Shown here one piece after another: positions 45,017 to 56,375 of a DNA stretch of 64,000 bases (positions are counted from its first letter, which is position 1; each line of letters opens with the position of its first letter). The DNA is from Cohnella ginsengisoli (lineage in GTDB: Bacteria; Bacillota; Bacilli; Paenibacillales; Paenibacillaceae), in assembly GCF_029525555.1 (NCBI RefSeq), contig NZ_JAPDHZ010000006.1:682001-746000 (forward strand), in the 5' to 3' direction. Under the pieces are notes generated by a model that worked only from the letters and a program-made list of their open reading frames with translations, did no database searches and was not told where the DNA came from. Both the position numbers and the translations under genes were made by a program.

Positions 45017-46149
45017 ATGGCCGTCAACGATTACACAGCCAAGCAAGACCTTCGCGAATCCGCGAAGCGACTCACGTATCTTAGGGGGGTCTCTTTGACT
45101 TAGATCTCAAGCAGGAAATGATCGCGAACTTCGAGGAGAAAATGAGCGCGCCCGACTTCTGGGACGACAATGAAAAGGCGCAGGGCGTCATCTCCGAGCT
45201 GAATGCGGTCAAAGGCGTCGTGGAGCAGTATACGACGTTAGCGGCCGAGCAGGAGGACCTCGAAGCGATGCAAGCGATGCTGGAGGAGGAGTCGGACGCG
45301 GACCTGGAGGCCGAGTGGGTGGGCAGCGTCAAAGCGCTGTCCAAGAAGGTCGACGACTTCGAGCTGCAGCTGCTGCTCAACCAGCCGTACGACAAGTCCC
45401 ATGCGATCCTCGAGCTGCACCCGGGCGCGGGCGGCACGGAGTCCCAGGACTGGGCTTCGATGCTGTACCGGATGTACACGCGCTGGGCGGAAAAGAGGGG
45501 CTTCAAAGTGGAGCTGCTCGACTATCTGCCGGGGGACGAAGCGGGAATCAAGAGCGTCACCATTATGGTCCGCGGCTACAATGCCTACGGCTACCTGAAG
45601 GCCGAGAAGGGCGTGCACCGGCTCGTGCGCATTTCGCCGTTCGACGCATCGGGCAGACGCCATACGTCGTTCGTGTCCTGCGACGTCGTGCCGGAGATTC
45701 CGGACGACATCACGATCGAGATTCGACCCGAGGATCTGCGCGTCGATACCTACCGGGCGAGCGGCGCCGGCGGCCAGCACATCAACAAGACCGACTCGGC
45801 GATCCGACTCACGCACTTGCCGACCGGCATCGTCGTTGCCTGCCAGACCGAACGCTCGCAGATCTCGAATCGCGACCGCGCGATGAAGATGCTGCAATCC
45901 AAGCTGTACGAAAAGAAGATTCAGGAGCAGCAGGCCGAACTGGCCGCCATCCGCGGCGAGCAGCTCGACATCGCCTGGGGCAGCCAGATCCGCTCGTACG
46001 TATTCCACCCTTACAGCATGGTGAAGGATCATCGTACCAGCGTAGAGACGGGCAACGTGCAGGCGGTTATGGACGGCGATATCGATCCGTTCATCGACGG
46101 TTATCTGCGCAGCCAGATCAAGACGGATCCGGCGGCTGCGGCCGAATAA
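45017..46149 (+). CDS. prfB: Peptide chain release factor 2 (programmed +1 frameshift)
   Basis: RF2 reads UGA and UAA stop codons. ATG 45017 follows GAGGTGA and encodes a short first part (Lys-Gln-Asp-Leu-Arg ... Lys-Arg-Leu-Thr-Tyr-Leu-Arg-Gly). After the slip site the main part runs Asp-Leu-Asp-Leu-Lys-Gln-Glu-Met-Ile. The codon-recognition tripeptide Ser-Pro-Phe and the Gly-Gly-Gln loop (Gly-Ala-Gly-Gly-Gln-His-Ile-Asn-Lys) are present. Total is about 376 residues. As written, the frame-zero stop is not the expected in-frame UGA because the G run has six rather than five bases; see the frameshift-site entry. The secA-prfB order matches Bacillus. Confidence 0.95.
45084..45099 (+). promoter_or_regulatory. 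prfB autoregulatory +1 frameshift site with an extra G
   Basis: The site holds a Shine-Dalgarno-like G run, then TCT and the slippery CTT-TGA-C (45093-45099). The canonical site, AGGGGG-TCT-CTT-TGA-C, has five G; here there are six (45084-45089). With five, frame zero meets UGA exactly after CTT, and a +1 slip enters the RF2 body. With six, frame zero instead reads past and stops at TAG 45101-45103. One surplus G is the simplest explanation. Confidence 0.85.
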
Positions 46150-46302
46150 TCGGCGTCGCTCAAGTTCGAATAAAGCATGCGGCAAGTTCCGACACTAATG
46201 GCAACGCGAGGAAACGTTTCTTTCGATCGCCGGCACTGCTCCCCTCAACGGGAAGCGATGTCGGCATCCGTTCGAAGTAAACCTATCGCGCCGGCCCGAG
46301 TG

Positions 46303-46321
46303 AAGGGGCTTGCCCTTTTTT
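46303..46321 (+). terminator. Possible short terminator after prfB
   Basis: AAGGGGC, TT, GCCCTT and a T-rich tail form a short GC stem about 150 bases after prfB. Confidence 0.42.
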
Positions 46322-46366
46322 GTATGTAACTACGTGCTCAAAATAAAAGAAAGTGGGCTTCCTACG

Positions 46367-47383
46367 ATGGAAAATGCAAACGAAGCGAATCGCGCGGAGC
46401 TTCCGCTTCCTCCCGAGCCCAGGCCGAACAAGCGCCGCCGCAAGCCGCGCTCGCCGCTTTACCGCAATGCCGTGTCGATGGCGCTGCTGCTCGTCGGCTC
46501 CTTCCTGATTGCGGTCAGCTTCAACCTGTTCTTCCTGCCGAACAACATCGCCTCCGGCGGTGTCTCCGGCATCTCGGTCATCGTCAACTACCTGGCCGAT
46601 ATTAAGCCCGCCTACACGCAGTGGACGCTCAACATCCCGCTCTTCCTCGCGGGCCTCGCCGTCTTCGGCGGCCGCTTCGGCATCAAGACCGCCGTCGGCT
46701 CCGTCGTGCTGCCGCTGTTCGTGCTGCTCACCGCGCACTGGGCGCCGCCGACGCACAACCCGCTGCTCGCCGCCATCTATGGCGGGCTTGGCGTCGGGCT
46801 GGGCCTCGGCCTCGTCTTCCGCGGCCAGGCATCTACCGGCGGCCTCGACACGGCCGCGCAGATCCTGCACCGCTTCACCGGCCTGCGCCTCGGACTCGCG
46901 GTCGCCACGCTCGACGGCCTCGTCATCCTCTCGGCCGGCATCCTCATCGCGCCCGAAAACGCGCTCTACGCCCTCATCGGCCTGTTCGTCACGAGCAAGA
47001 CGATCGACGTCGTGCAGACGGGGCTGCAGACGTCGAAGGCCGCCTTCATCGTGACGACGCAGCCCGACAAGGTGTCGCAGGCCGTGCTCATCGACCTGGA
47101 CCGCGGCCTTACCAAGCTGCAGGGCGAGGGCGGCTACACCGGCCAGCAGCGTCCCGTGCTTATGACCGTCGTCGGCCAGAACGAAGTGACACGGCTAAAG
47201 TTGCTCGTGCAGGATGCCGATCCTGGCGCCTTCGTTATCATCACGAACGCGGCGGAGGTGCTGGGCGAAGGATTTCACGAACCGCATCCGCCTGCGAAGC
47301 CGAACGTATCCGACATGCCGAATGTACCATGGGCGCCGAAAGGGCCGAGACCCGGCGACGAGAGAAACAACCGCAAGCCCTAA
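46367..47383 (+). CDS. YitT family membrane protein
   Basis: The product is 338 residues from ATG 46367; an in-frame start at 46310 would lie in the preceding hairpin and is less likely. After a basic, Pro-rich N-terminus come five to six membrane helices with the YitT signature Asn-Leu-Phe-Phe-Leu-Pro-Asn-Asn-Ile-Ala-Ser-Gly-Gly-Val-Ser-Gly and Gly-Gln-Ala-Ser-Thr-Gly-Gly-Leu-Asp-Thr-Ala. A cytoplasmic DUF2179 domain follows (Gln-Arg-Pro-Val-Leu-Met-Thr-Val-Val near residue 265). Family function is not established; a transport role is often suspected. It stands alone between prfB and the arginine genes. Confidence 0.88.
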   Translation: MENANEANRAELPLPPEPRPNKRRRKPRSPLYRNAVSMALLLVGSFLIAVSFNLFFLPNNIASGGVSGISVIVNYLADIKPAYTQWTLNIPLFLAGLAVFGGRFGIKTAVGSVVLPLFVLLTAHWAPPTHNPLLAAIYGGLGVGLGLGLVFRGQASTGGLDTAAQILHRFTGLRLGLAVATLDGLVILSAGILIAPENALYALIGLFVTSKTIDVVQTGLQTSKAAFIVTTQPDKVSQAVLIDLDRGLTKLQGEGGYTGQQRPVLMTVVGQNEVTRLKLLVQDADPGAFVIITNAAEVLGEGFHEPHPPAKPNVSDMPNVPWAPKGPRPGDERNNRKP

Positions 47384-47574
47384 GGGTGTCGGCTACGGCG
47401 AACCAATGCACCGGCGAACCAGGGCGCCGGCAATCTACGCGCCGGGGGCAAGGGCATTTCCGCCTTCGGCATCCTTCTGTCCTAAACGGCCATTGCAAAC
47501 CCTAAGCCGCCCCATTCATGAGAATCATTGATCATTCCATCAAAAATAACGTTACAATCCGGCCGATTCTTCCA
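47384..47574. other. Intergenic DNA upstream of the argC control region
   Basis: The first 140 bases are GC-rich and carry only short chance frames. Nothing in them looks like a gene or terminator. From about 47517 the sequence turns AT-rich towards the ARG-box promoter. Confidence 0.5.
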
Positions 47575-47603
47575 TTGAATAAATAATCATTCGAATGTAT
47601 AAT
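47575..47603 (+). promoter_or_regulatory. argC promoter 1 overlapped by an ARG box (ArgR/AhrC operator)
   Basis: TTGAAT (47575-47580), 17 bases, TATAAT (47598-47603) is a good sigma-A promoter. Bases 47576-47589 (TGAATAAATAATCA) match the ArgR consensus TGAATWWWWATTCA with one mismatch and cover the -35 and spacer, so arginine-bound repressor would block polymerase. Transcripts from here have a leader of about 230 bases. Confidence 0.65.
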
Positions 47604-47637
47604 GATACACATCGACAACCGGACCCTGCGTGCCGCC

Positions 47638-47713
47638 AAGCCGCCGTCCGTCGCGTCCCGCAGCGCCGACCGCGCAGCTGCACTTACATAGCCGGGACGC
47701 GGCGACGGGGCTT
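47638..47713 (+). promoter_or_regulatory. Large hairpin in the argC leader
   Basis: Bases 47638-47660 and 47693-47713 are long complementary arms (AAGCC, CGTC and CGCGTCCCG blocks pair with CGGGACGCG, GACG and GGCTT) around a 32-base loop, followed by GAATTGTTTT. It could end or slow transcripts from promoter 1 before promoter 2. No leader peptide or T-box was recognised. Confidence 0.45.
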
Positions 47714-47722
47714 GAATTGTTT

Positions 47723-47751
47723 TAGACATCCCCACCGCGATCCGGTACAAT
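47723..47751 (+). promoter_or_regulatory. argC promoter 2 (sigma-A)
   Basis: TAGACA (47723-47728), exactly 17 bases, TACAAT (47746-47751): five of six matches at each element. Its start point, near 47758, gives a leader of about 80 bases. Confidence 0.6.
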
Positions 47752-47836
47752 GGGAATAGTTTGCCATGAACGGCGGGCGCGCGCACCTATCGCGATAGCG
47801 CGTCCCATTCCTTTATACAGCAAGGAGTGTATGTAA

Positions 47837-48916
47837 ATGCCATCATCCTCATCGTCATCCACGGCGCCATCTCAAGTGCGCGCGGCCATCGTCGGCTCCA
47901 CCGGCTACGGCGGCGTCGAACTGATCCGGCTGCTGGCCGCCCATCCTTACGTGACTGTCACGTCGGTCATCTCTTCGTCCAACGCGGGCGAGCCGTTCGC
48001 GGCCGGTTATCCGCATCTGACGGAGATTCGCACGGACATCCTGGACGCCGTCGATCCCGAGCTGATCGCGGGCAAGGCCGACGTCGTCTTCTTCGCGACG
48101 CCGCATGGCGTCAGCACGAAGCTGGCGAGCCAGTTTCTCGCGGCGGGGCTCAAGGTCATCGACCTGTCCGGCGACTTCCGGCTGAAGAATCGGGACAGCT
48201 ACGCCCAGTGGTACAAAAAAGAAGCGCCGCAGCAGGACGAACTCGAGCGCGCGGTATTCGGCATGAGCGAGCTGTTCGGCGATGAAGTTCGCGGCGCGGA
48301 CTTCGTCACCAATCCGGGCTGCTTCCCGACGGCGACGACGCTTGGCCTGTATCCGGCGGTCAAAGCCGGCTGGATCGATCCGGACAGCATCATCGTCGAT
48401 GCCAAGACCGGCGTGTCCGGCTCGGGCCGGGGCCTCAGCATGGCTGCCCATTTTTCCGAGGTCAACGAGAACTTCAAGGCGTACAAAGTCCACCAGCACC
48501 AGCACACGCCGGAGATCGAGCAGACGCTGGCGCGCGCAGCGGGGGCACCGGTGACCGTGTCGTTCACGACGCATCTCGTGCCGATGACGCGCGGGATCAT
48601 GAGCACGATGTACGCGAGCCTCACGGACAAGAGCCGCACGACGGCCGATTTCCGCGAGCTGTACAATCAGTTTTACGAGGGTCGGCCCTTCGTGCGCGTG
48701 CGTCCCGAGGGGACGTATCCATCGACCAAGGAAGTGTACGGCTCGAACTACTGCGACATCGGCGTGCTCGTCGACGAGCGGACGAAGCGCCTGACGGTCA
48801 TCTCCGTCATCGACAACCTCGTCAAGGGCGCGTCGGGCCAGGCGATTCAGAATTTGAACTTGATGATGGGCTGGGACGAGACGACGGGTCTGACGTTCCT
48901 GCCGGTCTATCCATAA
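47837..48916 (+). CDS. argC: N-acetyl-gamma-glutamyl-phosphate reductase
   Basis: This NADPH enzyme of arginine synthesis makes N-acetylglutamate semialdehyde. The 359 residues start at ATG 47837 after AAGGAG, with a Ser-rich lead. Motifs: Ile-Val-Gly-Ser-Thr-Gly-Tyr-Gly-Gly-Val-Glu-Leu (NADP loop), Phe-Phe-Ala-Thr-Pro-His-Gly and the catalytic Asn-Pro-Gly-Cys-Phe-Pro-Thr, then His-Gln-His-Thr-Pro-Glu-Ile. It is first in argCJBDF; argJ begins 23 bases after its stop. Intact frame. Confidence 0.97.
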   Translation: MPSSSSSSTAPSQVRAAIVGSTGYGGVELIRLLAAHPYVTVTSVISSSNAGEPFAAGYPHLTEIRTDILDAVDPELIAGKADVVFFATPHGVSTKLASQFLAAGLKVIDLSGDFRLKNRDSYAQWYKKEAPQQDELERAVFGMSELFGDEVRGADFVTNPGCFPTATTLGLYPAVKAGWIDPDSIIVDAKTGVSGSGRGLSMAAHFSEVNENFKAYKVHQHQHTPEIEQTLARAAGAPVTVSFTTHLVPMTRGIMSTMYASLTDKSRTTADFRELYNQFYEGRPFVRVRPEGTYPSTKEVYGSNYCDIGVLVDERTKRLTVISVIDNLVKGASGQAIQNLNLMMGWDETTGLTFLPVYP

Positions 48917-48939
48917 CGGACGGGGGGAACGGGAGCGAC

Positions 48940-50166
48940 ATGGGGAAGAGCTATCTCATCGTGCCGGACGGCGGCGTGACGACGCCCAAGGGCTTCAAGG
49001 CGGGCGGACTGCACTGCGGGCTGAAAAAAACGGAGCGTCACGATCTCGGCGCGATCGTCAGCGAGGTGCCGGCATCGGCTGCGGCGGTGTATACGACCAA
49101 TTTATTTCAGGCGGCACCGCTGCAGGTGACGCGCGAGAGCCTGGCGGAAGAAGGCCTGCTGACCGCAGTGCTCGTCAATAGCGGCAACGCCAACGCCTGC
49201 ACCGGCGCCCAAGGCGAAGCCGACGCGTACGCGATGCGCGCGCAGATCGCCGAGGCGCTCGGCGTGGCGAAGCATCAGGTCGCCGTCGCCTCGACCGGCG
49301 TCATCGGCGAGCCGCTCAAGATGGACCGCGTCAGCGCGGGCATCGAACGGCTCCCTGAACGGCTGAAGGGCGACGCGGCGGGCTCCGACGACTTTTGCCA
49401 GGCGATTCTGACGACCGACCTGGTCAAGAAGACTGCGTGTGTCCGCATTGTCGTAGACGGCGCAGAGGTCACCATCGCCGGAGCAGCCAAGGGCTCCGGC
49501 ATGATCCATCCGAATATGGCGACGATGCTCGGCTTTGTCACGACGGATGCCGCCATCGGCTCCGCAGCGCTGCAGACGCTGCTGCGCGACATCACGAACC
49601 TGACGTTTAACATGATCACCGTCGACGGCGACACCAGCACCAACGACATGCTCGTGGCGATGGCCAACGGCCTTGCGGGCAATGCTGAGCTGACGTCCGC
49701 GCATCCGGACTGGGCGGCGTTCGCCGAAGGGCTGCGTTATGTGTGCGAGGAGCTGGCCAAGGCGATCGCGCGCGACGGCGAAGGCGCGACCAAGCTGATC
49801 GAGACGACCGTAGCGGGTGCCGCGAGCGACGCGGACGCCCAGGCGATCGCCAAGACGATCATCGGCTCGAGCCTGGTGAAGTCGGCGGCCTTCGGCGCGG
49901 ACGCCAACTGGGGCCGCATCATCGCGGCGGCGGGGCGCGCAGGCGTGCCGCTCAACGTGAACACGGTCGACGTGCGGCTCGGCGACATTCTCGTGCTCGA
50001 GCAGTCCCGTCCGATCGCGTTCGACGAGGACGCCGCGCTGGTCTACCTGAAGGGCGACACGGTCGCGATCCGCGTCGACCTGCATATGGGCAGCGGGCAG
50101 GCGCTCGCTTGGGGCTGCGACCTGACTTATGATTACGTGCGGATCAACGCCGCTTACCGGACTTAG
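48940..50166 (+). CDS. argJ: Bifunctional ornithine acetyltransferase / N-acetylglutamate synthase
   Basis: This enzyme recycles acetyl from N-acetylornithine to glutamate; many Firmicute forms also use acetyl-CoA. The 408 residues include the self-cleavage motif Lys-Gly-Ser-Gly-Met-Ile-His-Pro-Asn-Met-Ala-Thr-Met-Leu, where the chain splits before Thr, plus Ser-Gly-Asn-Ala-Asn-Ala-Cys-Thr-Gly and the C-terminal Ala-Asn-Trp-Gly-Arg-Ile. An A7 run near 49024 stays in frame here, in contrast to the many broken runs elsewhere. Presence of argJ means the cyclic acetyl route is used and no argE is needed. Confidence 0.97.
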   Translation: MGKSYLIVPDGGVTTPKGFKAGGLHCGLKKTERHDLGAIVSEVPASAAAVYTTNLFQAAPLQVTRESLAEEGLLTAVLVNSGNANACTGAQGEADAYAMRAQIAEALGVAKHQVAVASTGVIGEPLKMDRVSAGIERLPERLKGDAAGSDDFCQAILTTDLVKKTACVRIVVDGAEVTIAGAAKGSGMIHPNMATMLGFVTTDAAIGSAALQTLLRDITNLTFNMITVDGDTSTNDMLVAMANGLAGNAELTSAHPDWAAFAEGLRYVCEELAKAIARDGEGATKLIETTVAGAASDADAQAIAKTIIGSSLVKSAAFGADANWGRIIAAAGRAGVPLNVNTVDVRLGDILVLEQSRPIAFDEDAALVYLKGDTVAIRVDLHMGSGQALAWGCDLTYDYVRINAAYRT

Positions 50167-50184
50167 AGGGAGGCGGGCGCAACC

Positions 50185-50967
50185 ATGGCATTCGTAATGA
50201 AATGCGGCGGCAGCACGCTCGCCGCGCTGCCGGACGCGTTCTTCGAGGATCTGCGCGACCTGCAGGAGAGCGGGGCGCAGCCGGTCATCGTGCACGGCGG
50301 CGGCCCGGCGATCAACGAGACGCTCGGCCAGCTTGGCATCGAGAGCCGCTTCGAAGGCGGCCTGCGCGTGACCGACGAGCCGACGCTCGAGGTCGTCGAG
50401 ATGGTGCTCGCCGGCCGCATCAACAAGCAGATCGTGCGGCGGCTGCAGCAGAGCGGCGCGAAGGCGCTCGGCCTGTCGGGCACCGACGGGCGGCTGATCG
50501 AGGCCAGGCCCGTAGCCAACGCGGACGTCGTCGGCCTTGTCGGCGACGTGACCGGCGTCAATGCCGAGCTGATCCAGGGCATCGTGGCGCTCGGCTACCT
50601 GCCCGTCATCGCGCCAATCGGCATCGACGCGGCCGGCCAGCGTTACAACATCAACGCGGATACCGCCGCAGGCGCCGTCGCCTCGCATCTGGGCGTCGCC
50701 ACGATGATCGTCGTGACCGACGTGCCGGGCATCATGCGGACGGCGGACGGCGAGAAGCAGGTGCTGCCGCAGGTCACTTTCGCGCAGATCGAAGAGATGA
50801 TCGCGAGCGGCGAGATCTACGGCGGCATGATCCCGAAGGTGCGGGCCGCGATGGCCTGCCTGACCGGCGACGTGCGCGAGGTGCTGATCGTCGACGGCGC
50901 GGCGCCGCGGGTGCTGAGCCGGGCGGTTAACGAAGGCAACCTCGGGACCCGCATCGTACGCGAATAA
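50185..50967 (+). CDS. argB: Acetylglutamate kinase
   Basis: This enzyme phosphorylates N-acetylglutamate, the committed step. The 260 residues of the amino acid kinase fold show Met-Lys-Cys-Gly-Gly-Ser-Thr, Val-His-Gly-Gly-Gly-Pro-Ala-Ile-Asn, Gly-Leu-Ser-Gly-Thr-Asp-Gly and Asn-Ile-Asn-Ala-Asp-Thr-Ala-Ala-Gly. The N-terminus lacks the extra helix linked to arginine feedback hexamers, so it is probably a short, less regulated form; that is inference. argJ ends 18 bases before it. Confidence 0.96.
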   Translation: MAFVMKCGGSTLAALPDAFFEDLRDLQESGAQPVIVHGGGPAINETLGQLGIESRFEGGLRVTDEPTLEVVEMVLAGRINKQIVRRLQQSGAKALGLSGTDGRLIEARPVANADVVGLVGDVTGVNAELIQGIVALGYLPVIAPIGIDAAGQRYNINADTAAGAVASHLGVATMIVVTDVPGIMRTADGEKQVLPQVTFAQIEEMIASGEIYGGMIPKVRAAMACLTGDVREVLIVDGAAPRVLSRAVNEGNLGTRIVRE

Positions 50968-50992
50968 CCGAACCAACGAAGGAGTGGAAAAC

Positions 50993-52174
50993 ATGAGCAG
51001 CTTGTTCCCGACCTACGCACGCTATCCGATCGCCATCGTCAAGGGCAAAGGCAGCCGCCTGTGGGACGATCAAGGCAAGGAGTATCTCGACTTTATGGGC
51101 GGCCTGGCCGTCACCAACCTCGGCCATGTGCCGGACGAGGTGAAGGATGCGCTCGTGGCGCAGCTCGGGGAGCTGTGGCATGCGTCCAACCTTTTCGTGA
51201 ACCCGTATCAGGAAAAAGCCGCCAAGCTTCTGACCGACAACAGCTGCGCCGACGCCGTGTTCTTCTGCAACAGCGGCGCCGAGGCGAACGAGGCCGCGAT
51301 CAAGCTGGCCCGCCGCTATCACCAGAAGGTGCTGGGCAACGATCGCTACGAAGTGATCACGTTTACGCAGTCGTTCCACGGCCGCACGCTGGCGACGTTG
51401 ACCGCGACCGGTCAGGACAAGGTCAAGGAAGGCTTTCTGCCGCTGCCCGAGGGCTTCGTCCACGTGCCGCTGCACGATCTGCCGGCGCTGGAGGCGGCGA
51501 TCACGGACCGCACGGCCGCGATCATGCTCGAGCTCGTGCAGGCCGAGGGCGGCGTTATCGTCGTCGAGCCCGAGTTTCTGCGCGGCGTCCGCGAGCTGTG
51601 CGACCGACACGGCCTGCTGCTCATCCTGGACGAAGTCCAGACGGGCATGGGCCGTACCGGCAAGCTGTTCGCGCATCAGCACTATGACGTAGAGCCTGAT
51701 ATCTTTACACTGGCCAAGGGCATCGGCAGCGGCTTCCCGGTCGGCGCCATGCTCGGCAAGGAGAAGCTCATCCCTGCCTTCACGGCCGGCTCGCATGCGA
51801 CGACGTTCGGCGGCACGCCGATCGCCTCGACGGTCGTGGCCGCCACGGTCGAATCGATCCTGAAGCAGGACGCGCCGGCACGCGCGGCCGCATCGGGCGA
51901 GTACTTGATTGCCAAGCTGAGCGAAAAGCTGTTGGATTTGCCGGTCGTCACCGAGATCCGCGGCCGCGGCCTGCTCATCGGCATCCAGTGCACCGAGCCG
52001 GTCGCCGACTGGATCAGCGAGCTGCACAAGCGCGGCCTGCTCGTCGTCTCGGCGGGACCGACGGTCATCCGCCTGCTGCCGAGCCTGCTCGTGTCGCGCG
52101 AGGACATCGACCGCGCGGTCGAGCTGATCGCAGCCGTCCTGACCGAAGCGGCTGCCGCGAAGGCCTCGAACTAA
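50993..52174 (+). CDS. argD: Acetylornithine aminotransferase
   Basis: This PLP enzyme makes N-acetylornithine. AAGGAG at 50978-50983 fits ATG 50993; the in-frame GTG 50984 is too close. The 393 residues include Asn-Ser-Gly-Ala-Glu-Ala-Asn-Glu-Ala-Ala, Phe-His-Gly-Arg-Thr, Leu-Asp-Glu-Val-Gln-Thr-Gly-Met-Gly-Arg-Thr-Gly and the PLP lysine in Leu-Ala-Lys-Gly-Ile-Gly-Ser-Gly-Phe-Pro. Class III aminotransferase of usual size, intact. A 107-base gap separates it from argF. Confidence 0.96.
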   Translation: MSSLFPTYARYPIAIVKGKGSRLWDDQGKEYLDFMGGLAVTNLGHVPDEVKDALVAQLGELWHASNLFVNPYQEKAAKLLTDNSCADAVFFCNSGAEANEAAIKLARRYHQKVLGNDRYEVITFTQSFHGRTLATLTATGQDKVKEGFLPLPEGFVHVPLHDLPALEAAITDRTAAIMLELVQAEGGVIVVEPEFLRGVRELCDRHGLLLILDEVQTGMGRTGKLFAHQHYDVEPDIFTLAKGIGSGFPVGAMLGKEKLIPAFTAGSHATTFGGTPIASTVVAATVESILKQDAPARAAASGEYLIAKLSEKLLDLPVVTEIRGRGLLIGIQCTEPVADWISELHKRGLLVVSAGPTVIRLLPSLLVSREDIDRAVELIAAVLTEAAAAKASN

Positions 52175-52281
52175 TCGCGCCTTGGCCGGCTGCTCGCTCG
52201 ATCGCGTCCGGCCGGCGTTTCGCCGACACTATCACTAACGCGGGGTCTGTGTGCCCCTTTTCATACCAAGGAGGTATCGCC

Positions 52282-53245
52282 ATGCCTAACCCGGCTGCCA
52301 ACGCCGAAGAACTCGCCCAAGGCCTCAAGGGGCGGGATTTCCTGGGGCTCGTCGATTACCAGCCTGACGAGATCCGTTATCTGATCGACCTCGCCATCGA
52401 GCTCAAGCGCAAGCAGAAGAGCGGGGGAAGTGTACCAGCCCCTCAAGGGCAAGACGCTCGGCATGATTTTCGAAAAATCGTCCACCCGCACGCGCGTATC
52501 GTTCGAGGTCGGCATGTTCCAGCTCGGCGGCCACGGCCTGTTCCTGAGCAAAAACGACATCCAGATGGGCCGCGGCGAGACGATTCGCGATACGGCGCAG
52601 ACGCTGTCGCGTTATCTTGACGGCATCATCATCCGTACGTTCGGCCACCGCAACGTGGTCGAGTTGGCGCGCGGCGCAACCATCCCGGTCATCAACGCCC
52701 TGTCCGACCAGTCGCATCCATGCCAGGCGCTCGCCGATTATCAGACGATCCTCGAGCACAAGGGCAAGCTGGAAGGCCTCAAGGTCGCCTACATCGGCGA
52801 CGGCAACAACATGGTGCATTCGCTTATGATCGGCGCAAGCAAGCTGGGCATTCACTTTGCCAGCGCGTCGCCGGAAGGCTACGAGCCGGATGCGGAGCAA
52901 GTGAAGCTGGCGCGCGAGTACGCGGCCCAATCCGGCGCCCGGGTCGACATCGTGCGCGATGCGCGCGAGGCGGTCGAAGGCGCCGACATCATCTACACGG
53001 ACGTGTGGGCGAGTATGGGCTTCGAAGCTGAGCAGCAGGAGCGCGAGCGCGCGTTCAAAAACTACCAGGTCAACGAGGAACTGGCCAAGCATGCCAAGTC
53101 CGACTACCTGTTCATGCACTGCCTGCCGGCGCACCGCGGCGAGGAAGTGAGCGAGGGCGTCATAGACGGCCCGCACTCCATCATCTTCGACGAGGCGGAA
53201 AACCGCCTGCACGCGCAGAAGGCCGTCATGGCCGCGATCATGTAG
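52282..53245 (+). CDS. argF: Ornithine carbamoyltransferase (one frameshift)
   Basis: This enzyme makes citrulline from ornithine and carbamoyl phosphate. AAGGAGG precedes ATG 52282. Phe-Glu-Lys-Ser-Ser-Thr-Arg-Thr-Arg (carbamoyl phosphate site), Asp-Gln-Ser-His-Pro-Cys-Gln-Ala, Asp-Val-Trp-Ala-Ser-Met-Gly and His-Cys-Leu-Pro-Ala-His-Arg are present. About 48 codons in, the frame breaks at G5 52423-52427; four G give Ser-Gly-Glu-Val-Tyr-Gln-Pro-Leu-Lys-Gly and 320 residues in all. An essential step of the operon is unlikely to be truly broken, which supports sequencing error as the cause. Confidence 0.93.
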
Positions 53246-53371
53246 CATCCGATCCGCGCCGGCTCGCGAGGCGGCGAACCGGGGCGCGGCGACTGAGCCG
53301 CAGCTTGCCGGATTCTGCCGTTTCGTCGACCGTCGCATCCATTTTTCAATAGAGGAGCGTTCATTCCCATC

Positions 53372-54610
<1,239 letters not shown>

Positions 54611-54634
54611 GCAGCCGACGGTGGCAGAGAGATG

Positions 54635-54862
54635 AATAAGGATGCCGTGTATCCTTATTCGCTCGAAATCCTCCGATCGCCGGCAAATAGCGATGCCGTA
54701 TATCGTTATTTGCTCGATAGTCCGGCGTGGGGATTGGATAAGGATGCCGCAGATCGTTATTTTGCGTAAAATCCGGCATGTTGAGCGGATAAGGATGTCG
54801 CGTAACGTTATTTGTCCGATTCGCCGGATGGCGAGCGAATAACGCTGTCGCGCATCCTTATT
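54635..54862 (+). repeat. Five imperfect 51-bp tandem repeats between argG and argH
   Basis: Each unit has a 25-base near-palindrome (first copy AATAAGGATGCCGTG then TATCCTTATT) and a spacer of about 26 bases often containing TCCGGC or GCCGG. Palindromes begin at 54635, 54686, 54737, 54788 and 54838 (steps 51, 51, 51, 50). On the minus strand, units 1-4 are in one frame and spell a 17-residue repeat around Asn-(Asn/Lys)-(Asp/Val)-X-Arg-His-(Pro/Arg)-Tyr. No convincing start or ribosome site was seen. Stems are not equally conserved, so RNA structure and a decayed coding origin both remain open. Confidence 0.85.
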
Positions 54863-54891
54863 TGCCGAATAGAGAGGGGCTAACTAGCGTC

Positions 54892-56307
<1,416 letters not shown>

Positions 56308-56334
56308 GCCGTATCGAGCGTGCTTAACCCTAAG

Positions 56335-56375
56335 CCTCCCATCCACTTCAAACAGAGTGGCGGGAGGTTTTTTTT
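56335..56375 (+). terminator. Strong terminator of argH
   Basis: CCTCCC-AT-CCACT pairs with AGTGG-C-GGGAGG, followed by T8. The following 210 bases up to the next start hold no other feature I can support. Confidence 0.92.

Noticed and set aside
49023..49029. A7 run in argJ as a frameshift
   Set aside because: Leu-Lys-Lys-Thr-Glu-Arg-His continues the conserved frame; no repair needed.
49102..50994. 630-codon open frame antisense to argJ and argB
   Set aside because: Spans two well-defined genes on the other strand and has no recognisable protein features.
52240..52262. Terminator or attenuator between argD and argF (GGGG ... CCCC TTTT)
   Set aside because: Only a four-base stem; too weak to support.
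54642..54842. 66-codon plus-strand frame through the 51-bp repeats
   Set aside because: Frame is a by-product of the 51-base period; no ribosome site, Ile/Arg-rich translation. The minus-strand peptide repeat is more regular but also lacks a start, so neither is called a gene.
54635..54862. CRISPR array
   Set aside because: Units are imperfect, only five, the spacers are themselves similar, and no cas gene is near.
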